From Nautilus pompilius (taxonomy: Eukaryota; Mollusca; Cephalopoda; Nautilida; Nautilidae): a DNA stretch of 64,000 bases. A program made the position numbers and the translations under genes. The stretch spans positions 320,501-384,500 of the forward strand of contig JACATO010001076.1 in assembly GCA_018389105.1 (NCBI GenBank). Direction: 5' to 3'. Of the stretch, positions 53,348 to 64,000 are shown piece by piece (position 1 is the first letter of the stretch; each line of letters starts with the position of its first letter). The notes beneath the pieces were generated by a model. That model saw nothing but the letters and a program-made list of their open reading frames with translations, ran no database searches and was not told the DNA's origin.

Positions 53348-53585
53348 TCATCGCGAACGGGTCTTTAGCTTCAGCCAGTCTTTTAGAACTGTCGAGTGAT
53401 CGGGCAGGTGAGAACAGGTGTGCTGACTTCTCCAGCTTCTAGCTATTTCTCCGTGTGGGATCTGTCGTCTGGACAAATATGATCCACTTCTCGCCTCGCG
53501 CAATCTTTCATCGGCAGCACTACTTTTCAAAGATCCGAGACGCAGACATCGGGGAATCGACAGCCTACAGTTTAAGGTAAAACAC
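53348..53585 (-). CDS. Possible exon with strong acceptor, - strand
   Basis: A T-rich tract followed by TTATCAG precedes 53,585. One frame then stays open for 79 codons to TGA at 53,348-53,350, with two Cys early (CFTLNCRLSIPRC), basic-rich sequence and several RR or SR sites. The CpG content is higher than around it. It needs two bases from a preceding exon, so it does not join directly to the candidate exon at 57,483. It could be part of a secreted peptide precursor or chance. I do not recognise it. Confidence 0.15.
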
Positions 53586-54670
53586 CTGATAAAAAATAAA
53601 GAAAAATCAGAAAACAATGCCAACTGTCATTCTTCCTTCCATCTCTACATAAAGCGATGGAAGAAGATGATAATTTATAAAATTCAAATTTGCTGAATCA
53701 TGCGATTCATGACTTCCATCAACAAAATCAAGTGGATTGTACCGGTAAACATCATTTCTTAATCAAGTGATTCGATTATTTTCCAAAAATCTAAAATGAG
53801 AATTTCTGAAATTGTAACGTAGCAGCCGATACGTTTGTAGATACAGACTGCGAGTGGTCAGGGTTTCGAAGGGATTTTATTGGACGAAAACTAGAGAAAA
53901 TAATGGAGAAATAGTTTCTGTCATATATACGAGACCGTCTTTTTTGTTTTTACTGATATCACCTGTTGCTGTAACAGTAGGGGTTTGTGGCGACCGATTT
54001 GAACGTTATGATTGTTTCTCCTAATTGTTGTTATCTTAAAATCATTAAAATATTTGTCATTACTAAAGTTGACAGAAACGCCACAAACAGATTTTTCGAA
54101 GGCCGATATCGGTAAATTATGCTGCCAGCGCATCAGCTGGATTTTCTCGTCAATACTTCAATCTTGGCTATCAAACAGCAGCTCTTTGGGTCATCCGCCT
54201 GCCCCCCCCTCTTCTTCTTCTTCTACTCAAAATAGCCTCTTTTTAATTATTGCATTTTTTTTTAATCATGTAAAATTTACAGAAGTACTTTTCCTTTTAG
54301 ATAACTGACGATGTTCTTTAGCTGGCCATATTTTCCTCCTAAAATAACTCCTGGGAAATTTTACCCAGAACCTGCCATTATGTGTTCTCATTGTGATACG
54401 AGTTCGAGACGTCGTTAGAAAAATCTTAATTACGGAACAGTTCTTTGATCTCCTCAAATACCGACGTCGGCAGTCAGCCTATTGTCGCATTAGCAGCCAC
54501 TTAATTTAGTTAGAGCGCTAGCTGAAGGAGAACAGAGTTATTGTTTTCCTTTCAATTCACTTCTGGTCATTAGTCATTCTTTTAATTTATCAAATGTTTT
54601 AGTTGTTTACAAGACTCGAATAATTCCTTCATCGACAAACTATTTTCTTCGCTACCCCAGTAGACTTAAT
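53586..54670. other. CpG-richer non-coding or unassigned stretch
   Basis: No supported exon. Frames on both strands at 53,921-54,308 have no recognisable domain. A TTC repeat lies near 54,210-54,225. Confidence 0.4.
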
Positions 54671-54682
54671 TCTTGGGATGTC

Positions 54683-54716
<34 letters not shown>

Positions 54717-54844
54717 CTGCGTCTGTGTTAGATACATATGTGTGTGTTTTATATACATATATGTGTGTGTTACATACGTATATGTTTCTCTGTGTGTGTG
54801 TCTGTGTCTCTGTGTGTGTTATATGCATATGTGTATGTGTTATA

Positions 54845-54876
<32 letters not shown>

Positions 54877-55350
54877 CCTGCGTCTGTGTTATATACATAT
54901 GTGTGTGTTTTATATACATATATGTGTGTTACATACGTATATGTTTCTCTGTGTGTGTTTGTGTCTCTGTGTGTGTTATATGCATATGTGTGTGTGTGTG
55001 TTATATACATGTGTGTGTGCCTGCGTCTGTGTTATATACATATGTGTGTGTTTTATATACATATATGTGTGTTACATACGTATATGTTTCTCTCTGTGTG
55101 TGTGTGTGTGTGGTGTGTGTGTGTGTGTGTGTGTGTGCCTGCGTCTGTGTTATATACATATGTGTGTGTTTTATATACATATATGTGTGTTACATACGTA
55201 TATGTTTCTCTGTGTGTGTGTGTGTGGTGTGTGTGTGTGTGTGTGTGTGTGCCTGCGTCTGTGTTATATACATATGTGTGTGTTTTATATACATATATGT
55301 GTGTGTTACATACGTATATGTTTCTCTGTGTGTGTTATATACATATGTGT

Positions 55351-55424
<74 letters not shown>
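54683..55424 (+). repeat. Higher-order VNTR of GT runs and a ~100-bp composite unit
   Basis: The unit starts GCCTGCGTCTGTGTTATATA and continues with TATACATATGTGTGTG, TTACATACGTATATG and TTTCTCTGTGTG blocks separated by (GT)n. Unit starts are at 54,715, 54,876, 55,019, 55,137 and 55,251, so the period shrinks from 161 to 143, 118 and 114. A pure (GT)n of about 70 bases ends the array. All long Cys/Val frames here are repeat artefacts. Confidence 0.97.
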
Positions 55425-55427
<3 letters not shown>

Positions 55428-57120
55428 ACATTGGAAAAATTAAAAAAGTAAAAAAAAAAAAATTAAAGCTTTTACTTTACCTATTTTAAAAACCCTGAAC
55501 ATTTTGTTCAGTTTCTACTCTTAATAGAACGACGAGATAAATCTGGGGTTTGCATAAAAAGGAAAAGCTGGTGGGGCGGGTAATAAGAAAAAACCTAAGC
55601 GCAGGGATACCGAGGCGTGCAGTATAGAGAAGGGTAGAAGAGATCCAGCTATTGTTCCTGGGGCAGCTACAGTGTTAGTAACGTGGTGTGTCGCATAGAT
55701 TAAGGGGCATAGTCGTTCCAGGCTCCGGTAATCTAGAAGAAGGAAAGTAGAGAAACACCGGTGCTGTAAACCGTTTTTCGATTTTCATCATTGGTAGCTA
55801 AGATCTTCTGCTTTAGAAACAAACCGCATCATCTTACGCGAACTCTGACCTGTCGTACTGTTCTTTTGTTTTGCTACGACATTTTATACTGCAGTAAAAC
55901 AGCTGCTTCCTTTCTCTTCAGCAACCTTTTGGATTTTTTTCGTAGCATGACGGTTAGTTTTGTTTAAGGCAAAAAAAAAAAGCACAATTTAGTAAGTTTT
56001 CCAGAAATCAAACCATAATATCGGGATGTCTGATACTCCATGCACCATAAAACTCGATGGAGAGAAATATTAACAGATAAACTTCTTTCTACTTGGTTCT
56101 TAAACTTCAGAGCTTACCAGGTAATACCCCTTTAAGAGTTTAAAATTAAAGTATAATGATGATGTAACAAGAAACTAAAATACTACAAATGATAAATAAT
56201 AAATTCTGGTCAAAGGATTAGAATCACGACGTTTGGGAAAATGGGAACGAAACCACCATAAACAGAGAAAGGAGAATCGTTCTACCAGGGGCATCAAAGT
56301 ATAATGGCAGCTTGTCAGTATTGCTTGTTATTATAAGATAATATGAAAATTGTTACAGTGATAAAGTTGGTACTGTCAAAATTGTATTTAAAAAAAACTT
56401 GCTGATTTTAATTAAAGATGGTACGGAAGAGTTTGTTTATATGCAGAGCAAAAAAGTTGGCAACTTCAAATGGACGGTATCATCGCCAAGAGGATTGATT
56501 TCATTACAAAAATTAAATATAAACTTTCACTTCCATCTTGACGAGGGAAAAGTAGAAGTGAAACCACCAACAAAGAGTTTACGAGAATCTTAGATTTAAG
56601 CGGCCGACCGCCATTAACCGACAGCGCACCCTGGGGAGACTCGTCATTACTAGCTATGGTCAGACAGCTATTATTGGAAAGATCAGTGGCGGGTAAAATG
56701 ACACCATGTCCGAAGTAACGAGTGGTTTAATGCAGTCTTCTCTTCACAACCAATTAGACTGGTGGTTTTTGCTAGCTGAGGGCGACAGAAAGAAGAATGA
56801 ATTGACTGCCTTCTACTTATCGGGCACATTATCATACGTTGGCTGATAGAACTTGCACCAGATGAACTCGATCTATCTTTAATTTATCTTCGTGTGGTGA
56901 TCATCACAAATCAGTGTTAATAACAATGGATGATTGTATTTATTTTCTTTATTTAAAAAATCAGGTTACAGCTGATAACGGTGACTACCAATCCTGAAAA
57001 GAAGTAGACTAAATTGATTTCTTGGTAGCTTGTCGATTTCACATTTAGCACATCATGTGCCGACTACTTGGAATTTGTTTGTTTTTTTTCTGGTTTAATA
57101 GTAGCAATATATTTTAGATA
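55425..57120. other. Unassigned stretch between satellite and GT run
   Basis: I see no supported gene. A 64-codon frame at 56,399-56,593 (+) and complex sequence at 56,590-56,900 have no domain that I recognise. Confidence 0.45.
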
Positions 57121-57122
57121 GC

Positions 57123-57137
57123 TGTGTGTGTGTAATG

Positions 57138-57168
<31 letters not shown>

Positions 57169-57211
57169 GTGTGTGTGTGTTGTGTGTGGTGTGTGTGCGT
57201 GCGTGCGTGTG
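57123..57211 (+). repeat. (GT)n compound microsatellite
   Basis: A GT run with GGT and TGC interruptions, followed by a TGT(T) run to about 57,240. Confidence 0.95.
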
Positions 57212-57482
57212 CGATCTTTTGCTGTTGTTGTTGTTTTTTTTATAACTAGTTTCACTTAAAACATCAACACTACTTTCATTTTCTTTTCGAATAACTTCTT
57301 TATTTCATTGGCATTGGCTTAATGACATCCCGGAACATTCATATAAAAATATGTTCTAAAACGTGCAGTATTTCGGGTCCAAGCTCAGGATTTTAAAAAG
57401 GCCAAGTTTGACCGTGAAAGAGTTCAAGTCAAAGATTACACAATCTTGCACATAAACTAATGGGTAGAAAGAATTCACTTAC

Positions 57483-57680
57483 ACGGGTGGCTGCTGCGCG
57501 TACTGACTGCTGATGATACGTGCGTGTAGTTAGTTGTACAGATGGCAGCTCTATGAACTCAGTGTACACATTCATTGTGGGAGTAGACGCTTTCTTCTGT
57601 TCTTGTTGACTGATACTCGTCGCAGCTAACAGTAGGATGCAAAGTCTTGTGTCCGCGATCATTGTTAATTCCATAGACAT
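57483..57680 (-). CDS. Candidate first coding exon of a secreted or membrane protein
   Basis: On the - strand an ATG at 57,678-57,680 opens 66 codons ending CGT followed by GTAAGT, a consensus 5' splice site (phase 0), at 57,482-57,477. The N-terminus (MSMELTMIADTRLCILLLAA) resembles a signal peptide with hydrophobic core LCILLLAATSIS. A polar segment rich in Q, K, T and S follows, with no Cys after the signal. The second in-frame ATG, two codons later, is an equally good start. The region upstream of it (57,690-58,080) is CpG-richer and could be the promoter. The family is unknown. A chance frame cannot be excluded. Confidence 0.33.
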
Positions 57681-57689
57681 GTCTAATAT

Positions 57690-58085
57690 AAGCCATTTGT
57701 TGTGGAAACGATTTTTTATGATTAACCTTTTCAATTTTGAAAAGTGTGTACTTGTGGTATTCTAAAGAAAGCAGCGTCACCCTGTCTGAACAGAACGCCG
57801 ACGAGTAATGAGTGTGAGCTAAATGCTCAAAACAGGTATTATGTCAACACCTTTGCTGGTAATGACCGCGGCTTGTCACCATGGAAACAGAGTCCTACTT
57901 GCGAACAGTTTTCATAGAGCACAGAGGTGTTGGAGTGGAAATCGCTGTCTATACGTCTCGCTAAAATAAGAAAATGAAGGAGATAACATCAACTGTGTCC
58001 ATATAAAACTCCAGGTTCCGCACATCTAGCGTAGTAGATCCCGAACCGGCAGCGTTACCACTAGCACCTATAGAAGTATCCCTCA
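57690..58085 (-). promoter_or_regulatory. Possible promoter region with an X-box-like site
   Basis: This is complex CpG-containing sequence immediately upstream of the candidate - strand first exon. GTCACCATGGAAAC at 57,875-57,888 is one base away from the RFX X-box pattern GTNRCC-N2-RGYAAC. No TATA box is obvious. Promoter function is inferred. Confidence 0.22.
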
Positions 58086-59029
58086 CTTTCTAAAAAAATT
58101 ATGTCGCGTTTTTTTTTACTAAAAATGGCAGCTCCAAGATACTGTCGAACACGATGCTCACTTTCCGCTTTGTTTACTTACATTAATAATAAGAGTTCTT
58201 TTCAAGATGATCACAGAGGAAATAAACCGAGATAATCGCAAAGTCAATAAACATTACGTTTGCAACTGGCCGCTAGGAGGAGCTGCGGCAAAACATGTCT
58301 GCAGGACATGCCCCGTCCTAGTATCATTCATCGTAGTTTTATTATAACAATTGCGCTTCTGCTAACATCGTTTGGCAAATTAACTTCTTTTTTTTTTTAC
58401 CCCTTTTTAATAAAACAAGTTTTTGCCATGAATCCGCGACGAATTTGGCTTCCGGTACGAGTCCTGTAGCAAGGAAGATTTCTGGTTCTATCACACGTGC
58501 ATTGTTTGCACTGCGATGTGTTTGGCTCCCTCCGCTCAGTCGGAGACTAAATGTACGCAAATACACGAAGCTCAGATTAAAATTATTACTTCCCTTGTCG
58601 CAGGGCTTTCTGAAAACTTGGCATCGGCGAAACTGATGGATGAACACATAAAGGGTCCTCGAGCTCAAATCATTTCATTTTCTGAGAATTTTGTTTTGTT
58701 TTGTTAAACGATGGAAGTCATACATTGTATCTATACTTAAAAAAAAAAAAAATAATGGATGTCATCTCTCTGAATGCTGCAGAGTTTAAAGGAAGTTCTG
58801 TGATTTTAAAGAACTGTCTCCCTTGTTAAGGTTACTCCCCCTTATTTCATATCCGAAAAGAAAAAATGAAACACAAAAGTTTACTAAATGAAATTCTGTT
58901 AAACTTTACACGGTTTCTTAAAAGTTAATTTTAAAAATATCTGCAAAGAATAATAGTGGTTAAAAACCTGATAACTACACGGTGATATAACTTTTAAACA
59001 AATTTGGCATAACGTACATTTAATAGAGG
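58086..59029. other. Unassigned stretch
   Basis: Overlapping frames on both strands at 58,342-58,707 are free of stops for 60-108 codons, and CpG is fairly frequent. No domain is recognised and no convincing splice pairing was found. Confidence 0.4.
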
Positions 59030-59870
59030 TGATATTCGTTACGGTGTTATTACTTTCAAAGAGCATTTGCATATAAACGGAGACATAAAATCAACATGAT
59101 GCAATAACCCACGTAAACCATAGGAATATAATTTATTAATATACACTGACAAGTTGTTATAAATTAGTAACTTCGTCGGCAACGTCACATGAACGTAGAC
59201 TGCGAGCTCGAACAGTGTGTTATAAGTTATAACCAAGATGGGAATGTAGAGAGGGGAAAATGTAAACAATAAGGGTAATAAAGAGCGACAAGTGTGAACA
59301 ATAAGGTAAAATAGCACACCAAACAAATTATGCAGAAAGACAGCAGCAAGTTTAAAATATTAGGTGTAATATCGTTTATATGTCACTGCAGCGATATATA
59401 TGAAAACATATGTTATAACCCGAGCAATATGGTGTCGATAACTTAAAAAGTAACAGATGGATAAACAGCGACAAATAAGAAAAGGGTTAAATAGCTTACA
59501 AGCAGCATACACCTATACACAACGATAAATATGAACAACAGTATCTTACTACAAACAACATAGGCATGTAGACAATAACGGATACAAATGGCATGGTGTT
59601 ATTATTATTTTCAAACCAGATAAGCAGAGATAAATTTGAAGAATTAGATGTAATTACAATTCAACATCGCTGTCACATAGTAAATGAGAAATACGGAAAA
59701 ATAGATGCTATAATCCACAAGCAACATAACAATGTAGAGAAACGATTTAGTTTTCGAACAAAATGGTCAGATAGATAGCGAAAAAATGAAAAAATAGGTG
59801 AAATTGATTATACATATAAAATAATGTGTTAACTGCGATAAATATGAACAAAAAGGTGTTATTAAGCTTT
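59030..59870. repeat. Highly diverged tandem minisatellite
   Basis: Related short blocks recur: a GCGATAAATATGAAC type near 59,272, 59,391, 59,466, 59,523, 59,624 and 59,837; an ACAAGCAACATAGGCATGTA type near 59,500, 59,551 and 59,718; and GGTGTTAT near 59,042 and 59,595. Spacing is irregular (about 57-120 bases, one larger gap). A similar block recurs at about 60,923. Confidence 0.45.
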
Positions 59871-60730
59871 TTGCTGTATATAGCATGAGACCTTGTGTTC
59901 ATGATCCCTTACAGGTTATCGGTGTATGACTATGAAACGTTGTTCCAAACATCCTTGTAGCACTTTATACCATTCATCCAAGGTGTTTGTCACTTAAGTT
60001 TCTCAGAAGCCATGTATTTATATATATATATATATCCCTCTGATGTTCATAGCAGAACTTTGTGCAGGCAGAATCATCTTTGCAAGTGCTCTATCAACTT
60101 CAACATTCCCGATAGTTTTTTACTTTACCACATTGGCTGTATGCTTGGGTCACTGTCATGTTGGAAGACAAATCATTGCCTAATGAGATGTCTTCTTCAA
60201 GGAATGGCAGGGTGAATGAGAGTGAACCTGCCTGCACCTGTCGGCAATCATTGTACCTTCGATTTAAAGCAAATCTCTGACACTCAGCTGATTTGGAGCC
60301 ACACACTTGTGTTGATCTACCTCTATGCTTTGCTGTATCTTTTTTACTGACTGTCTCCGGTCCACCTTCGAACATACGGCTATTAATTATTGTCAGACAG
60401 TTCAAACTTAAACTTATCTGTAAAGGACATCTTCTTTCGGATGGTTTCCTCTTATCAGCAAAGGCTTTCGGATAGTTACACATCCATTAAGACCACTCAC
60501 TTCACGCTGATGTGTTTCGTACGGTTGTTGAAGGTTTATTAACACCTGTACTTGTAGCTCGTTCATTAGCTGGCTGCTAGTCTGTCACGTAGAGAACATA
60601 CCCTGAGATTTTTAACATCATCTTTAGAAAGTGGGCTGTGATCTACTGTCAACACGTATCCGCCTCGAACTCTTGCATACAGCGCCCAATGTTTCTTCTG
60701 GCTCTATTTAGAGTGCTGCTGCATACAAAA
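59855..60730 (-). mobile_element. Tc1-like DNA transposon relic
   Basis: The - strand carries a degraded Tc1-type transposase in order. First is an N-terminal part with SLRDRLAA and a TTVRNT-like segment at about 60,530-60,640, then a CVTIRKPLL-type block near 60,465. A DKFKFELSDN-like block with MFEGG follows near 60,350-60,420, then IEGTMIADRCRQV near 60,230-60,270. A DSDPKHTANVVK block lies near 60,130-60,160 (DDE-region motif), and the C-terminal LDEWYKVLQ lies near 59,960. The blocks fall in different frames, so there are several frameshifts and stops. Terminal repeats were not identified. Confidence 0.8.
60017..60035 (+). repeat. (TA)n run inside the Tc1 relic
   Basis: A short TA microsatellite that breaks the C-terminal coding part of the Tc1 relic. 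Confidence 0.9.
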
Positions 60731-63359
60731 AAGACAGAATACTGAAAGAGACCAATGTTAAATGCATGCTTTTACTACTTGCAATCAAAATATGTATAAA
60801 TATAATGGGCGTGGTGTTAGAACTTGTCAGTAACGTAGGCACCTAAACACGAGGTTTAAGACTTGTAAACAAAGCAGCTTATATTCTACGACATACAGTA
60901 TATAGATTACATGTTATAATTTGCAAACTACATAAGCATATAAAAGACTTATATAGCTGGCATGTATAGAGCAACACGGTCAGGTTTTGCTAACGGGTGG
61001 ATGGTAGAATCTACAATCAATTAATTCGTAGAATAAAGAAGTTGTTCTAATGGCCTTGCTGTAAACTTGTTTGCACAGATTTTATTTAGATGTAATTATT
61101 TTATATAAATACTTTTTTACAGCTCATATGTTCGATAAACCGAGTTTATTAAATTAAAATCTTGGCCCCCAGCTCCTTAATGTAATTTTCCTTCGACAAA
61201 ATTCAGTTTGAATCTTTAAAACAAAATTTATAATTACGAAAATAGTTTTATAATTGTAGTTATTTAATTTAAACAAAATTACTTTGAGATAAAGTACATG
61301 ATTTTATTGATAATATGTTTAATTAATTTAAAAACGAATAATTTCCAATCTGAGAAACTAGAAAAGCAAAAACAACTGAATAAACGAATAACACTGTTTC
61401 TCTGCTCTAAATTGAGTAATTGACACTGGTGTGCCAGCAGGAAGATATCTGTTTTTTTTTCTTTTTTTTAATCATTGATATTTCAAAGCGAAAACAGTAA
61501 TAACAAGAGAATTCAATTACATTATTATTTTTTTTCGCAAACAAACGCAAAGAGTGGTGACTGTAGTTATTTAACTATCAGCACGAAGTCTGACCAAACC
61601 ATTCCAAGTTGGCTTCATCGTGATTCACCCCCCTCCTCACACTTTGCAATTTAAAATAGATATACATGAAGGTTTTTCAGAAAATAAAGTAAATTTATAC
61701 ACGAAACGGATGGCCAGTATCATGTATTGGACTGCTCCACTTCCCCACGTGGTCCGACGACTCCGAAGTTTCTTCATACCCTCCTGGTAGAAGACTTCTG
61801 GCCGCTGTGTGACACACAGCTGAACTAACTACCTGTTGGAGCTCGTGATCACTGGCAAATCTTCGACCTCGGAAAGCGTTTTCCAGGGATCCAATGAGAT
61901 GAAACGCCAGACAGGTGCGAGGGATATGGAGAATGTGCTCAGCAGTTATCTAAAAGAAGGGCATTTTTGCAGTCAGCTGCCAATCCGATCTTATGACAGT
62001 GGACACGAGCCTCGGGTACAAAATCATAGATTTGTTCGGCTCAGAGTTCTATCGTCCACTTAGAGAAATCAGTAACGTAAGTCTCAGCTGCGTCAGGGTC
62101 GGCAGAAAGTTTTTCTCCATGAGAATTTAACAATCGAATGCTTTGTCTATTCTTAAATTTATGCAATTAACTTTGCGAGATCCAAATTCCAGATGATTTT
62201 CCGAGTTTTGAAAATCAAAATTATGGACATTGGAATTTCCGAAGTTTCCGAATTTAAGAGGTCAGACTGTATATAATATATAATATCTTTTGTTTTTCTG
62301 AAACACCCTTATACAAAATATATATGTATGGAGGGAGAGAAAATACAAAATACCAGTCACAGCTGAAATTTCAACTCTTTGAAAAGTCGGTCTGAATGAA
62401 ATTTAATCAGAAGAGAAAACACCCGCATCGACTTGAAACCTGAGCATTTCATTTCTTCTTGATGTTCCCTCAATATGTATCTGGCCTGATTTCCAGATGC
62501 TGGAAGATATTCCAAACATTTATTTAGTTGCTTTGTTTTAGATTTCACAATCAGACTTTTGACATTTCTATTGCATTTAAAGTACATAAGATAATTCAAT
62601 TAATACTTATTTTCTTCTTATTTTCACTTTATATTGTTCTTAAACAATGCAATTAAATTTCCATGATTTATTTATTAATAAAATACCGTATAGAAACAGT
62701 AAGTGGTTGCTGCGATATTCCATTCATTTACATAAACAAGGAAAACGCTTTGAATCGATCTAAATCAAATGAATTAAATAACTCTGCGGTTGAGTCCATT
62801 TCGAAAAAATGTGATTTGTTTTCACTTTATTTTAGAGCTCCTAACTAGTTTATTATTTTTTTTGGTTGTTCGTAGATGGCTATCATAACAGGAGAGATAA
62901 ATTAGAGATTGCCTGCGCTTTCTGTTCTTCTTGCTGTATGAAAGGTTTGTTAGAAGAGACAAAACCTTTGCCAAAATCTTTATTCAATTTTTAAGAATGG
63001 TTGGTTTTCCGAAATAATATTACCTGTAATCTCGCTGAAGACAAAATCCAACCTAAGTAACATTGGTGTTTCTAGCAGTTTTCCAGCCAGTGCTCTTATT
63101 TTCACTCGTATATTCTCAAAAATTGAGTTTAAAATACATTTTATTTTACTAAAATTAATATTTGATTTGTTCTCTTTCTATCCATTAGGATTAATTCTTG
63201 CAGTTAGCTCAATAAAAACTTATACAAGATGTTCTTGACTTACTCAACCATTTGCCATCGATCTTTCTATTTTTATTTTAAATGTATTTAAGTTTCCTAA
63301 AAGTTTTCACATTTTATTTTTTAAAAATTCGAGACAAAAAAAATTTAAAAAAAAAACAA
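60731..63359. other. Mostly AT-rich stretch; one possible non-coding exon
   Basis: A less AT-rich block at about 61,700-62,100 ends at a strong donor (GTAAC/GTAAGT, intron side from 62,096) on the + strand and holds a 75-codon frame (61,836-62,063) without a domain. It might be a 5' non-coding exon of a gene continuing beyond the window. The remainder shows nothing recognisable. Confidence 0.3.
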
Positions 63360-64000
63360 AAAAAACCACACATTGCACGAAGAATATTTTTTCTACGCCA
63401 GATTGTGGCGTCCTCTAGCGGGCAGCCGTAAAATCCTCTTCTGACAGCTAGTTAATTGGTGGCCATCAAAGCGTCATTAAGGAGCGAAGAAAGCTCGGGG
63501 TTTTTTCCTGGCAGCAGAAACTCGCCTGCTGTGAATTTGCTCTAATCAGCGTCCAGTTTAATGTTTTTCCGGGTTGGGGTAGAAAATAGGCAACGGTAAG
63601 CACTTAAAACGTTTAAAGCTGGTCCAGAAATGGCCAATAAAACAGACAAGCGCATTGTAAGGTGCTCAAGCGACGAGTGATATCAACCCTTCGCGTGTAC
63701 TGCGGAAAACCACTGGAATGGAACGGATGTTAGGTAAAAGTTTTGCGATATCTTCTGCAGCGGACCGACGGGCAAGGGTTAATTAGAGATGCGCCGCGGG
63801 TGGTGTGCGCCCGACCGAATTATCAGCAGTCTGAAGAGCCTGGTGTAATAGGAAAATACAATTTCCCTTGGTTTATCTGGGGGCCATTTGGCTTGGCGAC
63901 TTAATATGAAGTCATTACTAGCTCTGATTGGCGTGTGGGGTAGGAAGAAGGGAGGGGATGTGACAAGTCTTCCGTGCGATCGGTGCTGAAAGGGAGAAGG
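63360..64000. promoter_or_regulatory. CpG/GC-richer right end of the window
   Basis: CpG and GC rise clearly compared with the previous kilobases (for example around 63,400-63,480 and 63,690-63,840), with a TTAATTAG site near 63,779. No open frame is convincing. It may be an enhancer or the 5' region of a gene outside the window. Confidence 0.25.

Noticed and set aside
54673..55489. Three overlapping Cys/Val-rich frames of 237-268 codons on the + strand
   Set aside because: They are produced by the GT-rich VNTR. All three frames are open at once, which is a repeat property.
58342..58707. Overlapping frames of 60-108 codons on both strands
   Set aside because: There is no domain and no paired splice sites, and the frames are open on both strands. 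Chance in a CpG-richer block is the simpler explanation.
60293..60475. + strand frame over the Tc1 relic
   Set aside because: It is antisense to the recognisable transposase blocks.
1..64000. CRISPR arrays, operons, ribosome binding sites, tRNA or rRNA genes
   Set aside because: None is seen. The spliced gene and transposon types show eukaryotic DNA, and no tRNA-like A/B box pair or rRNA segment was found by eye.

Overview
The window is AT-rich animal genomic DNA with introns, many microsatellites and decayed transposons. It is not bacterial or plasmid sequence, and most open frames in it are chance. The one protein-coding gene that can be supported with confidence is a LIM-only (LMO/rhombotin, Beadex-type) transcriptional cofactor on the + strand. 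It has three coding exons between 26,312 and 30,845 and encodes 167 residues. Its LIM domains are closest to vertebrate LMO1/LMO3, and its C-terminal tail resembles invertebrate LMO proteins. Together with the transposon relics this suggests a lophotrochozoan, most likely a mollusc. That placement is inference.

Layout. 1-26,311: no recognisable coding exon and no recognisable transposon. This is long AT-rich sequence with a few short islands of more complex, E-box/TAAT/GATA-rich sequence that look like candidate enhancers, so it is probably the 5' intronic or regulatory domain of LMO. 26,312-30,845: LMO coding exons. 30,846-about 33,260: probable long 3' UTR with three AATAAA signals and one GC-rich island that may be an insertion. 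33,260-36,180: intergenic, with a 62-nt hairpin at 34,647-34,708.

36,180-61,000 is a transposon graveyard. It holds a 5'-truncated non-LTR retrotransposon tail (36.2-36.9 kb), a decayed element of about 4.1 kb with terminal inverted repeats carrying a broken ORF of an unnamed multi-copy invertebrate family (41.98-46.09 kb), an internally deleted pogo/Tigger transposase (48.05-49.35 kb), a large inverted repeat of about 96% identity with 207-bp arms around a 1.26-kb centre (50.4-52.07 kb), GT-rich compound satellites (52.4-52.8, 54.68-55.42 and 57.1 kb), a diverged minisatellite (59.0-59.9 kb) and a Tc1-like transposase relic (59.86-60.73 kb). The four coding relics all lie on the - strand.

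Between 52.9 and 58.1 kb, CpG-richer segments contain splice-site-bounded open frames on the - strand. One at 57,483-57,680 looks like a signal-peptide first exon ending at a consensus GTAAGT donor, so a second, secreted-protein gene on the - strand is possible but unproven. The last ~640 bases are CpG/GC-richer and may belong to the regulatory or 5' region of a gene beyond the window.
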